A stretch of 64,000 nucleotides of DNA from Brevibacillus_H ginsengisoli (GTDB lineage: Bacteria; Bacillota; Bacilli; Brevibacillales; Brevibacillaceae): NCBI RefSeq assembly GCF_050113715.1, contig NZ_JBNJQR010000001.1, positions 434,001 through 498,000 on the forward strand, in the 5' to 3' direction. Shown here one piece after another: positions 54,857 to 63,263 of this stretch (its first letter is position 1; each line of letters begins with the position of its first letter). The translations under genes were made by a program, and so were the position numbers. The notes beneath the pieces were generated by a model. The model was not told the origin of the DNA. It did not search any database and worked only from the letters and a program-made list of their open reading frames with translations.

Positions 54857-54860
54857 TAAT
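54832..54860 (+). promoter_or_regulatory. Sigma-A promoter of ilvE
   Basis: TTGACG (54832-54837) and TATAAT (54855-54860) are 17 bases apart. The -35 box lies in the loop of the pheA terminator hairpin. Confidence 0.75.
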
Positions 54861-54951
54861 CGAGTCCATAGTCAGAAAGTTGTGCGAATTGGATAAGTTT
54901 GGAATTGCAGTAAGGAAGAAAAAGAGATGGACAGATATGGAGGGAAACCAA

Positions 54952-55833
54952 ATGAGTGAGCAATGGATTTATCTGAACGGAGAAATGGTAACCAAAGAGA
55001 ATGCCAAGGTATCTGTATATGATCACGGATTTTTGTATGGAGATGGTGTTTTTGAAGGAATTCGTGTATACAACGGCAATGTTTTCAGATTAGAAGAGCA
55101 TATCGAGCGCTTGTATGAATCCGCTTTGTCTATCTTGTTACATATTCCTATGACCCCGGAAGAGATGATTCAAGCCCTGTTAGAGACTATTCGTAAAAAT
55201 GAACTGCGCGACGCCTATATTCGATTGATTGTTTCCCGTGGTAACGGTAATTTGGGTCTGGATCCACGAAGCTGTGTGGCCCCAAATGTTATCATTATTG
55301 CAGAACAACTTCAGCTGTTCCCGAAAGAATTGTACGAAACCGGGATGAAAATCATTACTGTAGCAACTAGACGGATTAAACCAGATGCCCTTAATCCCAA
55401 AATCAAGTCTCTTAATTATTTGAACAACATTTTGGTAAGAATAGAAGCACACCAGGCTGGAGTAAGCGAAGCCTTGATGCTGAATAGTGAAGGGTATGTT
55501 GCGGAGGGGTCCGGTGACAACGTATTCCTCGTGAAAAAAGGAGTGCTCTATACGCCTCCTTGCTATCTAGGTGCTCTGCAAGGAATTACCCGTCAAGCGA
55601 TCCTCGATATCGCGGAAAGCTTGGGATATAAGGTGAAAGAGGAGCCTTTCACGCGTCATGATGTGTATGTAGCCGACGAAGTATTCTTGACAGGTACGGC
55701 TGCTGAGGTAATATCCGTTGTCGAGGTGGATGGCCGTCAAATTAAAGATGGCAAGCCAGGACCTGTGACGAACCATTTGTTAACAGAATTTAGACGCTTT
55801 GTTGAAAATGAAGGCGTAAAGGTATACGAATAA
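54952..55833 (+). CDS. ilvE: Branched-chain amino acid aminotransferase
   Basis: ATG 54952 follows GGAGGG; the longer frame from 54832 includes the promoter. The product has 293 residues, a fold-type IV PLP enzyme. DHGFLYGDGVFEGIRVY, the Schiff-base Lys152 (NPKIKSLNYLNN) and EVFLTGTAAEVISV are typical of IlvE. It transfers the amino group in Ile, Leu and Val synthesis. D-amino-acid aminotransferase is a close relative, but EGIRVY and the SLNYLNN segment favour IlvE. Confidence 0.9.
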   Translation: MSEQWIYLNGEMVTKENAKVSVYDHGFLYGDGVFEGIRVYNGNVFRLEEHIERLYESALSILLHIPMTPEEMIQALLETIRKNELRDAYIRLIVSRGNGNLGLDPRSCVAPNVIIIAEQLQLFPKELYETGMKIITVATRRIKPDALNPKIKSLNYLNNILVRIEAHQAGVSEALMLNSEGYVAEGSGDNVFLVKKGVLYTPPCYLGALQGITRQAILDIAESLGYKVKEEPFTRHDVYVADEVFLTGTAAEVISVVEVDGRQIKDGKPGPVTNHLLTEFRRFVENEGVKVYE

Positions 55834-55846
55834 CGAATTCACACCC

Positions 55847-55883
55847 AAAACGACAGTTGAGATTGCTCAACTGTCGTTTTTTT
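55847..55883. terminator. Terminator after ilvE
   Basis: AAAACGACAGTTGAG pairs perfectly with CTCAACTGTCGTTTT over a four-base loop, followed by more Ts. Confidence 0.92.
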
Positions 55884-55989
55884 GTGTTCCAAAACAGTTC
55901 CATTCATAAACGTATTTTTTCCACAGGAGCAATTTGCCCATGGGTGCATACCATGGTAGGGAGTTTTGACGAGGGAGGAGAACATCAGC

Positions 55990-57649
55990 GTGAAAATCCA
56001 CACCGTACAAAAAGGCGATACGTTATGGAAAATCGCCAAGCAATATAATGTTGATTTCAAAGAATTACTTCGTGCCAACACTCATATTAAGAACCCGGAT
56101 CGATTAGTGGTTGGAATGAAGGTTAGAATTCCCGTTGCTCACGTTCCGCTGCGTCAAAAAGAAGAACATGGACACCATCACGTACCGAAAAAAGAAGCTC
56201 CAATCCCGAATAAAGAAATTCCAATTCCTCAGAAGGAAGTCCCGATTCCTCCTCGGATTGAGGTGGAGGAAGAGCGCCCGCCGATACCAATCCCAACTCC
56301 GCTGCCAGCACCAGCACCAGCACCAGAAGTCCCGGCTCCACCACCAGCACCAATCCCAACACCGTTGCCAGCACCGGCACCAGAAGTCCCGGCTCCACCA
56401 CAATTACCAGTCCCAACTCCGCTGCCAGCACCAATGCCACCAGCGCCAGCGCCTACACCTCCGCCACCAATCCCAACACCGTTGCCAGCACCAGCACCAG
56501 TTCCAGTTCCAACCCCGTATCCAGTACCAGTTCCAACTCCATACCCAGTACCACCACAAATTATACAAGTTCCTAAACCTGTACCCATTCCCGTTCCGAT
56601 CATGCCGAAGCCTCAACCGCCTAGGTTTGTGCCGTTTCCGGTTCCTTGTTATCCGCGGGTACAAGTACCTTGTTGTCCTCAAAGGCCGTGTCCGTCCATT
56701 CCACAACCGGTTCCACCTAAATGTCCGCAATATATGCCATCCACACAGCCTATGGCATCACCATCTTACCCGTCATCTACTTGTCCTGGATCATCGCAAT
56801 TTCCAGTACAATCATCACAGGGATATCCTTTACAAGACCAAATATCGTCCTCTTTCCAAGCATCTCGACAATCGTACCAATCCTTCCAGTCCTATCAACC
56901 GTACCAGTCATCACAGATGGATCAATCCTTCCAGTCCTATCAACCGTACCAGTCATCACAGATGGATCAATCCTTCCAGTCCTATCAACCGTACCAGTCA
57001 TCACAGATGGATCAATCCTTCNNNNNNNNNNNNNNNNNNNNNNNNNNNNNNNNNNNNNNNNNNNNNNNNNNNNNNNNNNNNNNNNNNNNNNNNNNNNNNN
57101 NNNNNNNNNNNNNNNNNNNNNCAGTCCTATCAACCGTACCAGTCGTCACAAATGGATCAATCGTATCCCTCCCATCAGCCAATCCAATCGTCACAGTCGG
57201 ATCAATCGGATCAGTCCTCTCAGCCATTCCAGTCGTCACATTGGGACCAATCGTTACACAAACAATCACCATCCTACCCTCCGCATACCTACCAATATCC
57301 AGGGTATTCTTCATCGTCCAATCAAGACGTTGAACGATACCAAACAGATGGATCTTCATTTGACACAAGCCGATTTGGCTTTGATATAGGGGGAAGGACT
57401 GAACAAGAGGGTGCAAACGTCTATTTCGAACAAACACCTTTTCCACACTATCCACATGCTTATATGCCTTCACCGATGATTCATCAACCTCAACATCACG
57501 ATTTTTATTTAAACAGCGGTTCTAATCTGTACGCTCAGCCCATGATTCAGAATCCAATGTTTCACTTGCATCACTCCCTACCGTTCATACCAGAGCACGA
57601 CGTGAGTCCGAACTGGGATCACGGTCACGATTCATCATCAGCGGATTAA
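55990..57649 (+). CDS. safA: SafA-like LysM spore coat morphogenetic protein (interrupted by an assembly gap)
   Basis: GTG 55990 follows GGGAGGAG. The N-terminal LysM domain (residues 1-49; VQKGDTLWKIAKQYNVDFKELL) binds peptidoglycan. A long Pro/Ala/Val-rich part, a Cys/Pro part, and Gln/Ser/Tyr-rich 15-residue repeats follow. The 100-N gap at 57022-57121 shifts the printed frame by one base, but joining 57021 to 57122 restores both frame and repeat phase, so the gene is probably intact. In B. subtilis SafA guides inner coat assembly. A CATACCAT element at 55947-55954 resembles a sporulation sigma-E -10 box. The cotS-like gene follows ten bases later. Confidence 0.75.
56280..56560 (+). repeat. 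Proline-rich repeat region of the SafA-like gene
   Basis: Near-identical blocks encoding PIPTPLPAPAP and EVPAPP recur several times, then PVPTPYPVPVP. The DNA is a low-complexity series of CCA/GCA codons and a likely place for copy-number change. Confidence 0.8.
56881..57160 (+). repeat. 45-bp tandem repeats around the assembly gap
   Basis: Three exact 45-base copies (56881-56925, 56926-56970, 56971-57015) encode a 15-residue unit like SFQSYQPYQSSQMDQ. A fourth starts at 57016 and enters the N run; a copy resumes at 57122 in exactly the phase needed. Degenerate copies flank both sides. Confidence 0.9.
57022..57121. other. Assembly gap of 100 Ns
   Basis: Exactly 100 Ns, a common placeholder for unknown size. 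Both edges lie in the 45-base repeat, so the missing sequence is probably a whole number of 45-base units, possibly zero. Confidence 0.95.
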
Positions 57650-57659
57650 GTGATCGCCT

Positions 57660-58688
57660 ATGAGCGAAGCTTTAATAAAGACTCTTGAACTAGCGTACAG
57701 CTGCCAAATATACGGAGTGAAGCCGAAGCGGAACGTTTATCAAGTCCGATCAAATCGTGGGGTCTGGATCGTTAAGGGCTATAAAGACAAAGAAATGGCG
57801 TATTGGGTGACACAGTTGGCAAGTATTTTACACGAACAGGGCTTTTTTCGCACCGTACATTATGTGACGACTCGGGATGGGATGCAAGTCATTCCTATAG
57901 GACAACGCTACTACACGGTTATGAAGGCAATCGAAGGTGAGGAGGCGAATTACGCATCTCTCTTTGACGTAAAAAAGGCGGCAAGATCCCTGGCCCAATT
58001 CCATCAAGCGGCTCAAGGGATTCCGTTTACACTGGAGGATGATCGGGGAATTCCGCCGATTTTTGATAAATGGGAGAGCAGGTACAATCACTTTACACAG
58101 ATCTCAAGCAAGATCAACAACAGAGGTCCAGGCAATCGGTTTGAACAGTTGATCTCCCAATTATCCAAGGAGATTATTCGAGACTCCTTGGACTGCCTTG
58201 AACAGATGAGAGAGCTTCCCTTTAATGAAGAGTTGTACCAGGCCTATTCACGCGGTACTATGGCTCACCGAGATGTGGCCAGTCACAATTTCCTCATTAC
58301 GGAGAAAGGCAATTGCTATCTCATTGATTTGGATACGGTCCATTCAGATATGCAGCTGGTTGACTTGGCGCAATTCATGAGCCGTATGATGCTCATGCAA
58401 GGGTACCAGATGAATTCGTTTATCGATGCCATCCAAGAGTATACGCGGATCAAGCATTTATCAGACAGTCAAATTAAAATGCTGATCACCATGTTGCATT
58501 TTCCGGATAACGTGATACGAGAAGTAACCGGGATTTATGCCAAGCGTCCGGGTTATCGCGTACGGGGAGTGACCCAGCTCCTGTTGCTCAAACGAAGGTT
58601 TGTTTCTGCCCGCAAAGAATTCCTGCAGCAGGCAAATCGTACCATTCATTACTGGAAAAAAGATATGTTCGAATTCGGAGCCAGCTAA
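57660..58688 (+). CDS. CotS/YutH-family spore coat kinase-like protein
   Basis: The product has 342 residues with a protein-kinase/aminoglycoside-phosphotransferase fold of the CotS family. The catalytic loop reads HRDVASHNFLI and the metal motif LIDLDTV, so kinase residues are kept. MKAIEGEEAN matches the hinge seen in the family. In Bacillus, CotS, CotI and YutH are coat proteins. Tight linkage to the SafA-like gene supports a coat role. The start follows AAGTGATCG. It ends at a strong terminator. Confidence 0.85.
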   Translation: MSEALIKTLELAYSCQIYGVKPKRNVYQVRSNRGVWIVKGYKDKEMAYWVTQLASILHEQGFFRTVHYVTTRDGMQVIPIGQRYYTVMKAIEGEEANYASLFDVKKAARSLAQFHQAAQGIPFTLEDDRGIPPIFDKWESRYNHFTQISSKINNRGPGNRFEQLISQLSKEIIRDSLDCLEQMRELPFNEELYQAYSRGTMAHRDVASHNFLITEKGNCYLIDLDTVHSDMQLVDLAQFMSRMMLMQGYQMNSFIDAIQEYTRIKHLSDSQIKMLITMLHFPDNVIREVTGIYAKRPGYRVRGVTQLLLLKRRFVSARKEFLQQANRTIHYWKKDMFEFGAS

Positions 58689-58702
58689 ATTAATGCAGAA
58701 AG

Positions 58703-58738
58703 AAAAGAGCCAAAGACACAAGGTCTTCGGCTCTTTTG
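58703..58738. terminator. Bidirectional terminator between the cotS-like and nucleotidase genes
   Basis: AAAAGAGCC pairs with GGCTCTTTT around an inner AAGAC/GTCTT stem. The two flanking genes converge here. Confidence 0.88.
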
Positions 58739-58750
58739 GCGTTCACTTGA

Positions 58751-60715
58751 TTATTTTTTTGCGGAAAGGTCGATGGTGTATTTGGCAAAACCAGTGTCCA
58801 AAGTGGAAACAAACTTGATTTGTGGAAGTTTATCCAAATATTTTTGAGCGTTAGGAGAAGATTCAAATGTAACTTTTCCTTTTGTCGCTGCAGGAGCAAA
58901 TGACCAGTTGCTATCAGCAGTTGGGTTGATTGTTTTTTGGGCCAAGATGTAGTCGATAATCGCTTGACGGTTTTCATCTGGAGAATCAATCACGATGTTA
59001 TCGCCTTTCAAACCTGGGAAGTTACCGCCGCCGCTAGCGCGGTAGTTGTTGGTGACCACGATGAATTTTTGATCCTTGGCAATCTCTTTACCGTTGAATT
59101 GAAGGTTTTTGATACGGCTGGAATTTGGATTCACCACGGTACCTTTCGCATCGTACTTCGCAGGCTGAGTTACGTCGATTTGATAAGTTACGCCATCGAT
59201 TACATCGTAGTTGTAAGTTGGGAAGTCAAGATTAATTAGCGCTTGATCTTCTGATTTGTTAGGATCAATTTGGTTGAATTGTCCAGCAGACATTTCCAAC
59301 CATTCTTTTACGGTGTCGCCAGTTACCAATACAGCTTTTACTGTGTTTGGATATACATATAGATCAGATACGTTTTTGATCGCAATGGTACCAGGAGCTA
59401 TGTCTGTATAGTAGCTTGCACCGTTACGTCCGCCTGCTTTGAATGGAGCGCCTACAGAAAGAACTGGAAGACCATCATACTCAGTGCCTTGCAATTTCTT
59501 TTCGATATACCATTTTTGAGCGTTGGTTACGATTTGAATAGATGGATCGTCGTTTACCAATGCGAAGTAGCTGTTGATCGGAGCGGTTGTTGTACCAACT
59601 GGACCGCGAACATAAGCAAGAGTACCTTCGTGTTCAGCTTTTACAGCGTTTACGATGGCTGGATCAGCGTCAACCAACGCTTTCTTATTGGCTTTATCAT
59701 AGATTGCCAAAGTTGTTGCTTGGGAGCTAACCACAGTCCATTTGCCTTTTACTTTTTGCAACTGAAGATCGACTTGACCCAAGTGATCTCCCCAGAAACC
59801 AGGCATAACAGAAGCGACACCATTGATTGTCCCTTTGTTTACGTCTACACCTGGAATGTTTTCGAAGTCTTTGCTAGGGAATACTTTATGGGCATGTCCG
59901 AAAAGAATCGCGTCGATTCCCTTTACATTGCTCAAGTAGTAGGTAGCGTTCTCGTCAAAGCCTTTTGGAGCCGCTTTTTCGAAGCCGGAGTGAGCAAGGG
60001 CGATGATTACGTCAGCGCCAGCCTTTTTCATCTCAGGGACGTATTTGTTTGCGGTTGCAACGATGTCTTTGGTGATAACTTTTCCCTCGAGATTTGCTTT
60101 GTCCCAAGCGGTAATTTGCGGTGGCACGAAACCGATTACGCCGACCTTGATTTTTTGTAGTTTACCGGTGTCATCTTTGAAGACTTTGTCCAAGATGATG
60201 TATGGTTTGAAATAGTTTTTGTCGTTGTTTGGATTTTTGTCATGATCATCGAAGTAAACGTTTGCATTTACATACGGGAATTTTGCGCCACTTAGCGATG
60301 TTTTTAAGAAGTCCAAGCCATAGTTGAATTCGTGGTTACCGACATTTCCTGCGTCATAGCTAAGCTGATTCATTGCTTTATACACGGGATGAACTTGGCC
60401 AGCTTTCAACGGCTGCACGCGAGCAACATAATCTCCGAGCGGATTACCTTGGATCAAGTCCCCATTATCAAACAGCATGCTGTTTACCGCTTCTTGACGA
60501 GCTTTTTTGATGAGAGATGCAGTTTTCGCCAAACCAAATTCGTCGGTTGACGCATCTTTATAATAGTCATAGTTTACGATGTTGGTGTGAATGTCCGTTG
60601 TTTCAAGAATGCGCAGGTTCACAACCGGGTCTTTTGCGGCAAAAACAGGAACCGACAACACGCTGAAAGCCAAAGAAGCTGCAACTACACCACTTAGTAC
60701 CTTTTTCTTGTCCAA
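58751..60715 (-). CDS. Secreted 5'-nucleotidase / 2',3'-cyclic phosphodiesterase
   Basis: The start is TTG 60715, nine bases after AAGGGGG. The product has 654 residues with a signal peptide ending at VFAA. The calcineurin-type metallophosphatase domain has TTDIHTN (Asp41, His43), NGDLIQG (Asp86) and GNVGNHEFNYG (Asn127, His128), and a C-terminal 5'-nucleotidase domain follows (about 370-590). It hydrolyses extracellular nucleotides to release phosphate, like CpdB/YfkN. No wall anchor is present. A four-repeat Pho-box-like array upstream suggests control by phosphate starvation. Confidence 0.9.
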   Translation of the reverse strand: MDKKKVLSGVVAASLAFSVLSVPVFAAKDPVVNLRILETTDIHTNIVNYDYYKDASTDEFGLAKTASLIKKARQEAVNSMLFDNGDLIQGNPLGDYVARVQPLKAGQVHPVYKAMNQLSYDAGNVGNHEFNYGLDFLKTSLSGAKFPYVNANVYFDDHDKNPNNDKNYFKPYIILDKVFKDDTGKLQKIKVGVIGFVPPQITAWDKANLEGKVITKDIVATANKYVPEMKKAGADVIIALAHSGFEKAAPKGFDENATYYLSNVKGIDAILFGHAHKVFPSKDFENIPGVDVNKGTINGVASVMPGFWGDHLGQVDLQLQKVKGKWTVVSSQATTLAIYDKANKKALVDADPAIVNAVKAEHEGTLAYVRGPVGTTTAPINSYFALVNDDPSIQIVTNAQKWYIEKKLQGTEYDGLPVLSVGAPFKAGGRNGASYYTDIAPGTIAIKNVSDLYVYPNTVKAVLVTGDTVKEWLEMSAGQFNQIDPNKSEDQALINLDFPTYNYDVIDGVTYQIDVTQPAKYDAKGTVVNPNSSRIKNLQFNGKEIAKDQKFIVVTNNYRASGGGNFPGLKGDNIVIDSPDENRQAIIDYILAQKTINPTADSNWSFAPAATKGKVTFESSPNAQKYLDKLPQIKFVSTLDTGFAKYTIDLSAKK

Positions 60716-60753
60716 GAAAATAAACCCCCTTATAAATTTAAAAAATAATAAAT

Positions 60754-60792
60754 GGTTAAGAAAATATTAATGGGAAGTTAAAGTTTTCTTAA
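60754..60792 (-). promoter_or_regulatory. Pho-box-like array (four TTAA repeats at 11-bp steps)
   Basis: On the minus strand TTAAGA, TTAACT, TTAATA and TTAACC start at 60792, 60781, 60770 and 60759, exactly 11 bases apart. Bacillus PhoP binds TT(A/C/T)ACA repeats at this period, and phosphate-regulated promoters have four. The array ends 39 bases before the nucleotidase start. The outer bases also form a 14-bp perfect inverted repeat (60751-60764 and 60784-60797). Confidence 0.65.
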
Positions 60793-60983
60793 CCATTCAA
60801 ATAATACCATAGGAACTGGTAATAAGACACAATTTTCACCTGTTTATAAACTTTTTTTTATCAAAAATCGATATTTTTTTGGTGAGCTGTCGTAATTTTC
60901 ACTATTTGATGGAAGAAATGGAGTATATTTGTTGATTTTACTGGGCAAACTGTGAATAAAAGCGATTGAAGGAGTTTTCCCGG

Positions 60984-61571
60984 ATGCGAAGTTACAAGCT
61001 AATCTTCCTGACGCTGGCTCTCTTGGCCGTTGGTTTGCTTGGAAAAGGTACGACCTTTCTCACGGACGCGATCAAAGGGTTGCCCAATCAGGAGAAACTG
61101 CTAAAACAAGCGGAAGAAAAAGCGGTGGCGGTCATGGGCAAACCGCTTGAATTAGTGCTAAAAAGGACCTACCTGTGCGGACCCAAAGATGAAGAGCGAG
61201 TCCGTGTGGAACCTCAAACCATTGAACAACTGCTATCCAAATACATTGGTTGGGAGATCGCGTCAGTGGGGGCCGATTCCGTTGTTTTAAAAAAAGCGGA
61301 GAATGACCTCTCGCCTTTGTGTAAGTCGAACGGGCATTTTGGATTGTCTCAGGGTAACGTGTTGACGCTGTTTAACGGGCTTCCCGGTGAACAAAAGGTC
61401 ATCCAAACCTTCTACCAAATCAACACAGCGCGTCTGGAAGCGGGTCTGCCCAAGAATGAACTGGATTTATTGAAAAAAGGCATCCGCGTCCATGACTTGG
61501 CTGAGTACAATAGTATTCTTTCCACTTATAGCGAGTTTCAAAATCACGAGAAAAGCGGGACGAGTCCTTAA
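60984..61571 (+). CDS. bofC: BofC, forespore regulator of sigma-K checkpoint
   Basis: ATG 60984 is chosen, nine bases after GAAGGAG; TTG 60966 would place the site inside the gene. The product has 195 residues with an N-terminal signal/anchor segment, a LELVLKRTYLCGPKDEE strand region and the C-terminal BofC domain (DLSPLCKSNGHFGLSQGNVLTLFNGLP). In B. subtilis BofC restrains SpoIVB and so delays sigma-K activation; its targets SpoIVFA/FB are encoded at 41022-42657. bofC before ruvA/ruvC is also the Bacillus order. Confidence 0.88.
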   Translation: MRSYKLIFLTLALLAVGLLGKGTTFLTDAIKGLPNQEKLLKQAEEKAVAVMGKPLELVLKRTYLCGPKDEERVRVEPQTIEQLLSKYIGWEIASVGADSVVLKKAENDLSPLCKSNGHFGLSQGNVLTLFNGLPGEQKVIQTFYQINTARLEAGLPKNELDLLKKGIRVHDLAEYNSILSTYSEFQNHEKSGTSP

Positions 61572-61640
61572 TCACATATTTGAAGGACGTTACAGCCATA
61601 CTGAAGGTACACGGTGCAACAAAAGGAGGAGACTTACAGC

Positions 61641-61832
61641 ATGTCTTCGATGCCTCGAGGAAGCTATAAGGACCAATACCATCAGCGCTTGTACGTTCAA
61701 CTGAACCAAGGGCACAACAAACTGGATTACCGCAGGATCAATATCCTAAAGGAAGACATGCAGCACAATGTGGACGACTATGCCCACATGCAGCATGACT
61801 ATTCAGACGCTCTGGGAATGAACAGGCACTAG
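61641..61832 (+). CDS. 63-residue hydrophilic protein
   Basis: ATG 61641 follows AAAGGAGGAG at good spacing. The product is rich in Tyr, His, Gln, Asp and Met (YHQRLYVQLNQGHNKLDYRR; MQHNVDDYAHMQHDYSDALG) with no membrane segment. No family is recognised. It lies 69 bases after bofC and ends at a strong terminator, so it may share the sporulation unit. Its composition resembles small spore proteins, but that is a guess. Confidence 0.65.
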   Translation: MSSMPRGSYKDQYHQRLYVQLNQGHNKLDYRRINILKEDMQHNVDDYAHMQHDYSDALGMNRH

Positions 61833-61842
61833 GCACCGTTTG

Positions 61843-61873
61843 ACCCGACCTGACTAAAGCAGGTCGGGTTTTC
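61843..61873 (+). terminator. Terminator after the 63-residue gene
   Basis: ACCCGACCTG pairs with CAGGTCGGGT over a seven-base loop, followed by TTTC. Confidence 0.8.
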
Positions 61874-61964
61874 TGCTAGAACCTGACAAAAGCGTGTAAC
61901 GAGATCGTTGGTTTGAACGTCGAATTGTTGCGGGTATTCACAAAGCAAACTGGAGTGAACAAGC

Positions 61965-63146
61965 GTGAATGAATTGTATAAAAGTAAGATTATCATCGTG
62001 TTTGCCTTTCTGTTGATCGCCTTGACTAGCTGCCAAAATGGATCGAAAGCTCCTTCTCCTAACCCACCGACTGATGCCACCAAAAATCATCAGCAACCTG
62101 TTGCAACGACCCCAACAACTCCGGACCATACGCCAATGGGTACTGTAACCGCTGTTCGCTTGGCTGATCACAAAATCGGCTGGGTTGGAGGGGAAGGCTG
62201 GATTGCCAGAACGGATGATGGGGGAGTGAATTGGAGCGCGCAATACAAAGGCTCGGGAACCATCCATCAACTGTTCGCGTTAAACGCAAAAGAGGCGTGG
62301 GCGACGCTAAACGAGGCGTCAAGCCAATCTGGATCTCTCGGGTTGCTCAGCTCAGCAGATGGCGGACAGCATTGGAGTTTGACAGGAAAAGTCCCCAACA
62401 AGGGCTTTCTGCACTTCGTTTCAAGCCGTGAAGCGTTTAGCGGCAATGCCAGAACGACAGACGGCGGCAAGACCTGGAGTATGCTTGCTGTACCCAAAAA
62501 TGCAGCAGGAGACGCTTATTTTCATGATAAAGATAACGGTTGGGTCGTCACACGAGGAAACAACACAGTTCGCTTTGAGCGGACTGTTGATGGCGGCAAG
62601 ACCTGGAAAATCGTCATGACGCGAAAAACAGCTGCTCCAATTAACGGAACACTGATCAGATCATCGGGTGTGAACGATGCCTGGGTTGAACTTATCGGAG
62701 ATACGGGTATGACCCAAACGTCTTACTCCTTGTTCCATACCTTGGACGGCGGGCGTAGCTGGCTGACGGTCATTGTGAAATCGACTGCGGGTGGAGGTCC
62801 TGCACCCGGATTCCCTGCCGATTACACAGGTGGTCCTTCGATTGCTGGCAACAGTCCTGGACCGCTCTATGTTGTGAATCCAACAGTCGCATTTATCGGC
62901 GGCAGGTGCAATGCTTGCGACAAGCCGAACACGATTGGCTGGACCAAGGATGGAGGCAAAACCTTGACCAATGGCAATGTTGCGCTGACAGGCTTTGGGC
63001 CTGCATTCATCGCCTTTGCAGATCCTAGTTACGGCTGGTGGATTACGACCGACAATACGGAGCCGTCCATACTTTACACATCTGTCGATGGCGGCAAGAC
63101 CTGGAAGAAAACACATCAGTTCGATAAACCCAAACCCACATCTTAA
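61965..63146 (+). CDS. Lipoprotein with BNR/Ycf48-like beta-propeller repeats
   Basis: The start is GTG 61965, ten bases after GGAG. The product has 393 residues. The lipobox LTSC places the lipid on Cys23. Seven Asp-box motifs follow (DDGGVNW, ADGGQHW, TDGGKTW, VDGGKTW, LDGGRSW, KDGGKTL, VDGGKTW), spaced for a seven-bladed propeller like Ycf48/BNR proteins. A disordered Pro/Thr linker precedes it. Such folds bind proteins or glycans; no catalytic residues of a sialidase are recognised. It stands alone between two terminators and has no known equivalent between bofC and ruv in Bacillus. Confidence 0.75.
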   Translation: MNELYKSKIIIVFAFLLIALTSCQNGSKAPSPNPPTDATKNHQQPVATTPTTPDHTPMGTVTAVRLADHKIGWVGGEGWIARTDDGGVNWSAQYKGSGTIHQLFALNAKEAWATLNEASSQSGSLGLLSSADGGQHWSLTGKVPNKGFLHFVSSREAFSGNARTTDGGKTWSMLAVPKNAAGDAYFHDKDNGWVVTRGNNTVRFERTVDGGKTWKIVMTRKTAAPINGTLIRSSGVNDAWVELIGDTGMTQTSYSLFHTLDGGRSWLTVIVKSTAGGGPAPGFPADYTGGPSIAGNSPGPLYVVNPTVAFIGGRCNACDKPNTIGWTKDGGKTLTNGNVALTGFGPAFIAFADPSYGWWITTDNTEPSILYTSVDGGKTWKKTHQFDKPKPTS

Positions 63147-63156
63147 TGGATAACAA

Positions 63157-63180
63157 GGCTGTCGTATAGACGGCCTTTTC
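63157..63180 (+). terminator. Terminator after the lipoprotein gene
   Basis: GGCTGTC pairs with GACGGCC (one G-U pair) over a five-base loop, followed by TTTTC. Confidence 0.7.
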
Positions 63181-63191
63181 TATTAAAAGTA

Positions 63192-63205
63192 CAAATACAC
63201 GTTCG
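63192..63205 (+). promoter_or_regulatory. LexA (SOS)-like box before ruvC
   Basis: On the minus strand the site reads CGAACGTGTATTTG. One half (CGAAC) is perfect and the other is degenerate, against the Bacillus LexA/DinR box CGAACATATGTTCG. It overlaps the -35 position of the extended -10 promoter TGGTAGAGT (63222-63230). ruvAB is under LexA control in B. subtilis. Confidence 0.5.
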
Positions 63206-63263
63206 CTTTTTTCTATGGTTGTGGTAGAGTTAGATGAAAGAGTAGATAGGCGGAGAGTGAAAC

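Noticed and set aside
56123..56730. Several long Gly/Trp/Arg-rich frames opposite the SafA-like gene
   Set aside because: Low-complexity antisense or shifted readings of the proline repeats.
56881..57160. CRISPR-like array
   Set aside because: The 45-base units are directly adjacent, without spacers, and encode a regular protein repeat.
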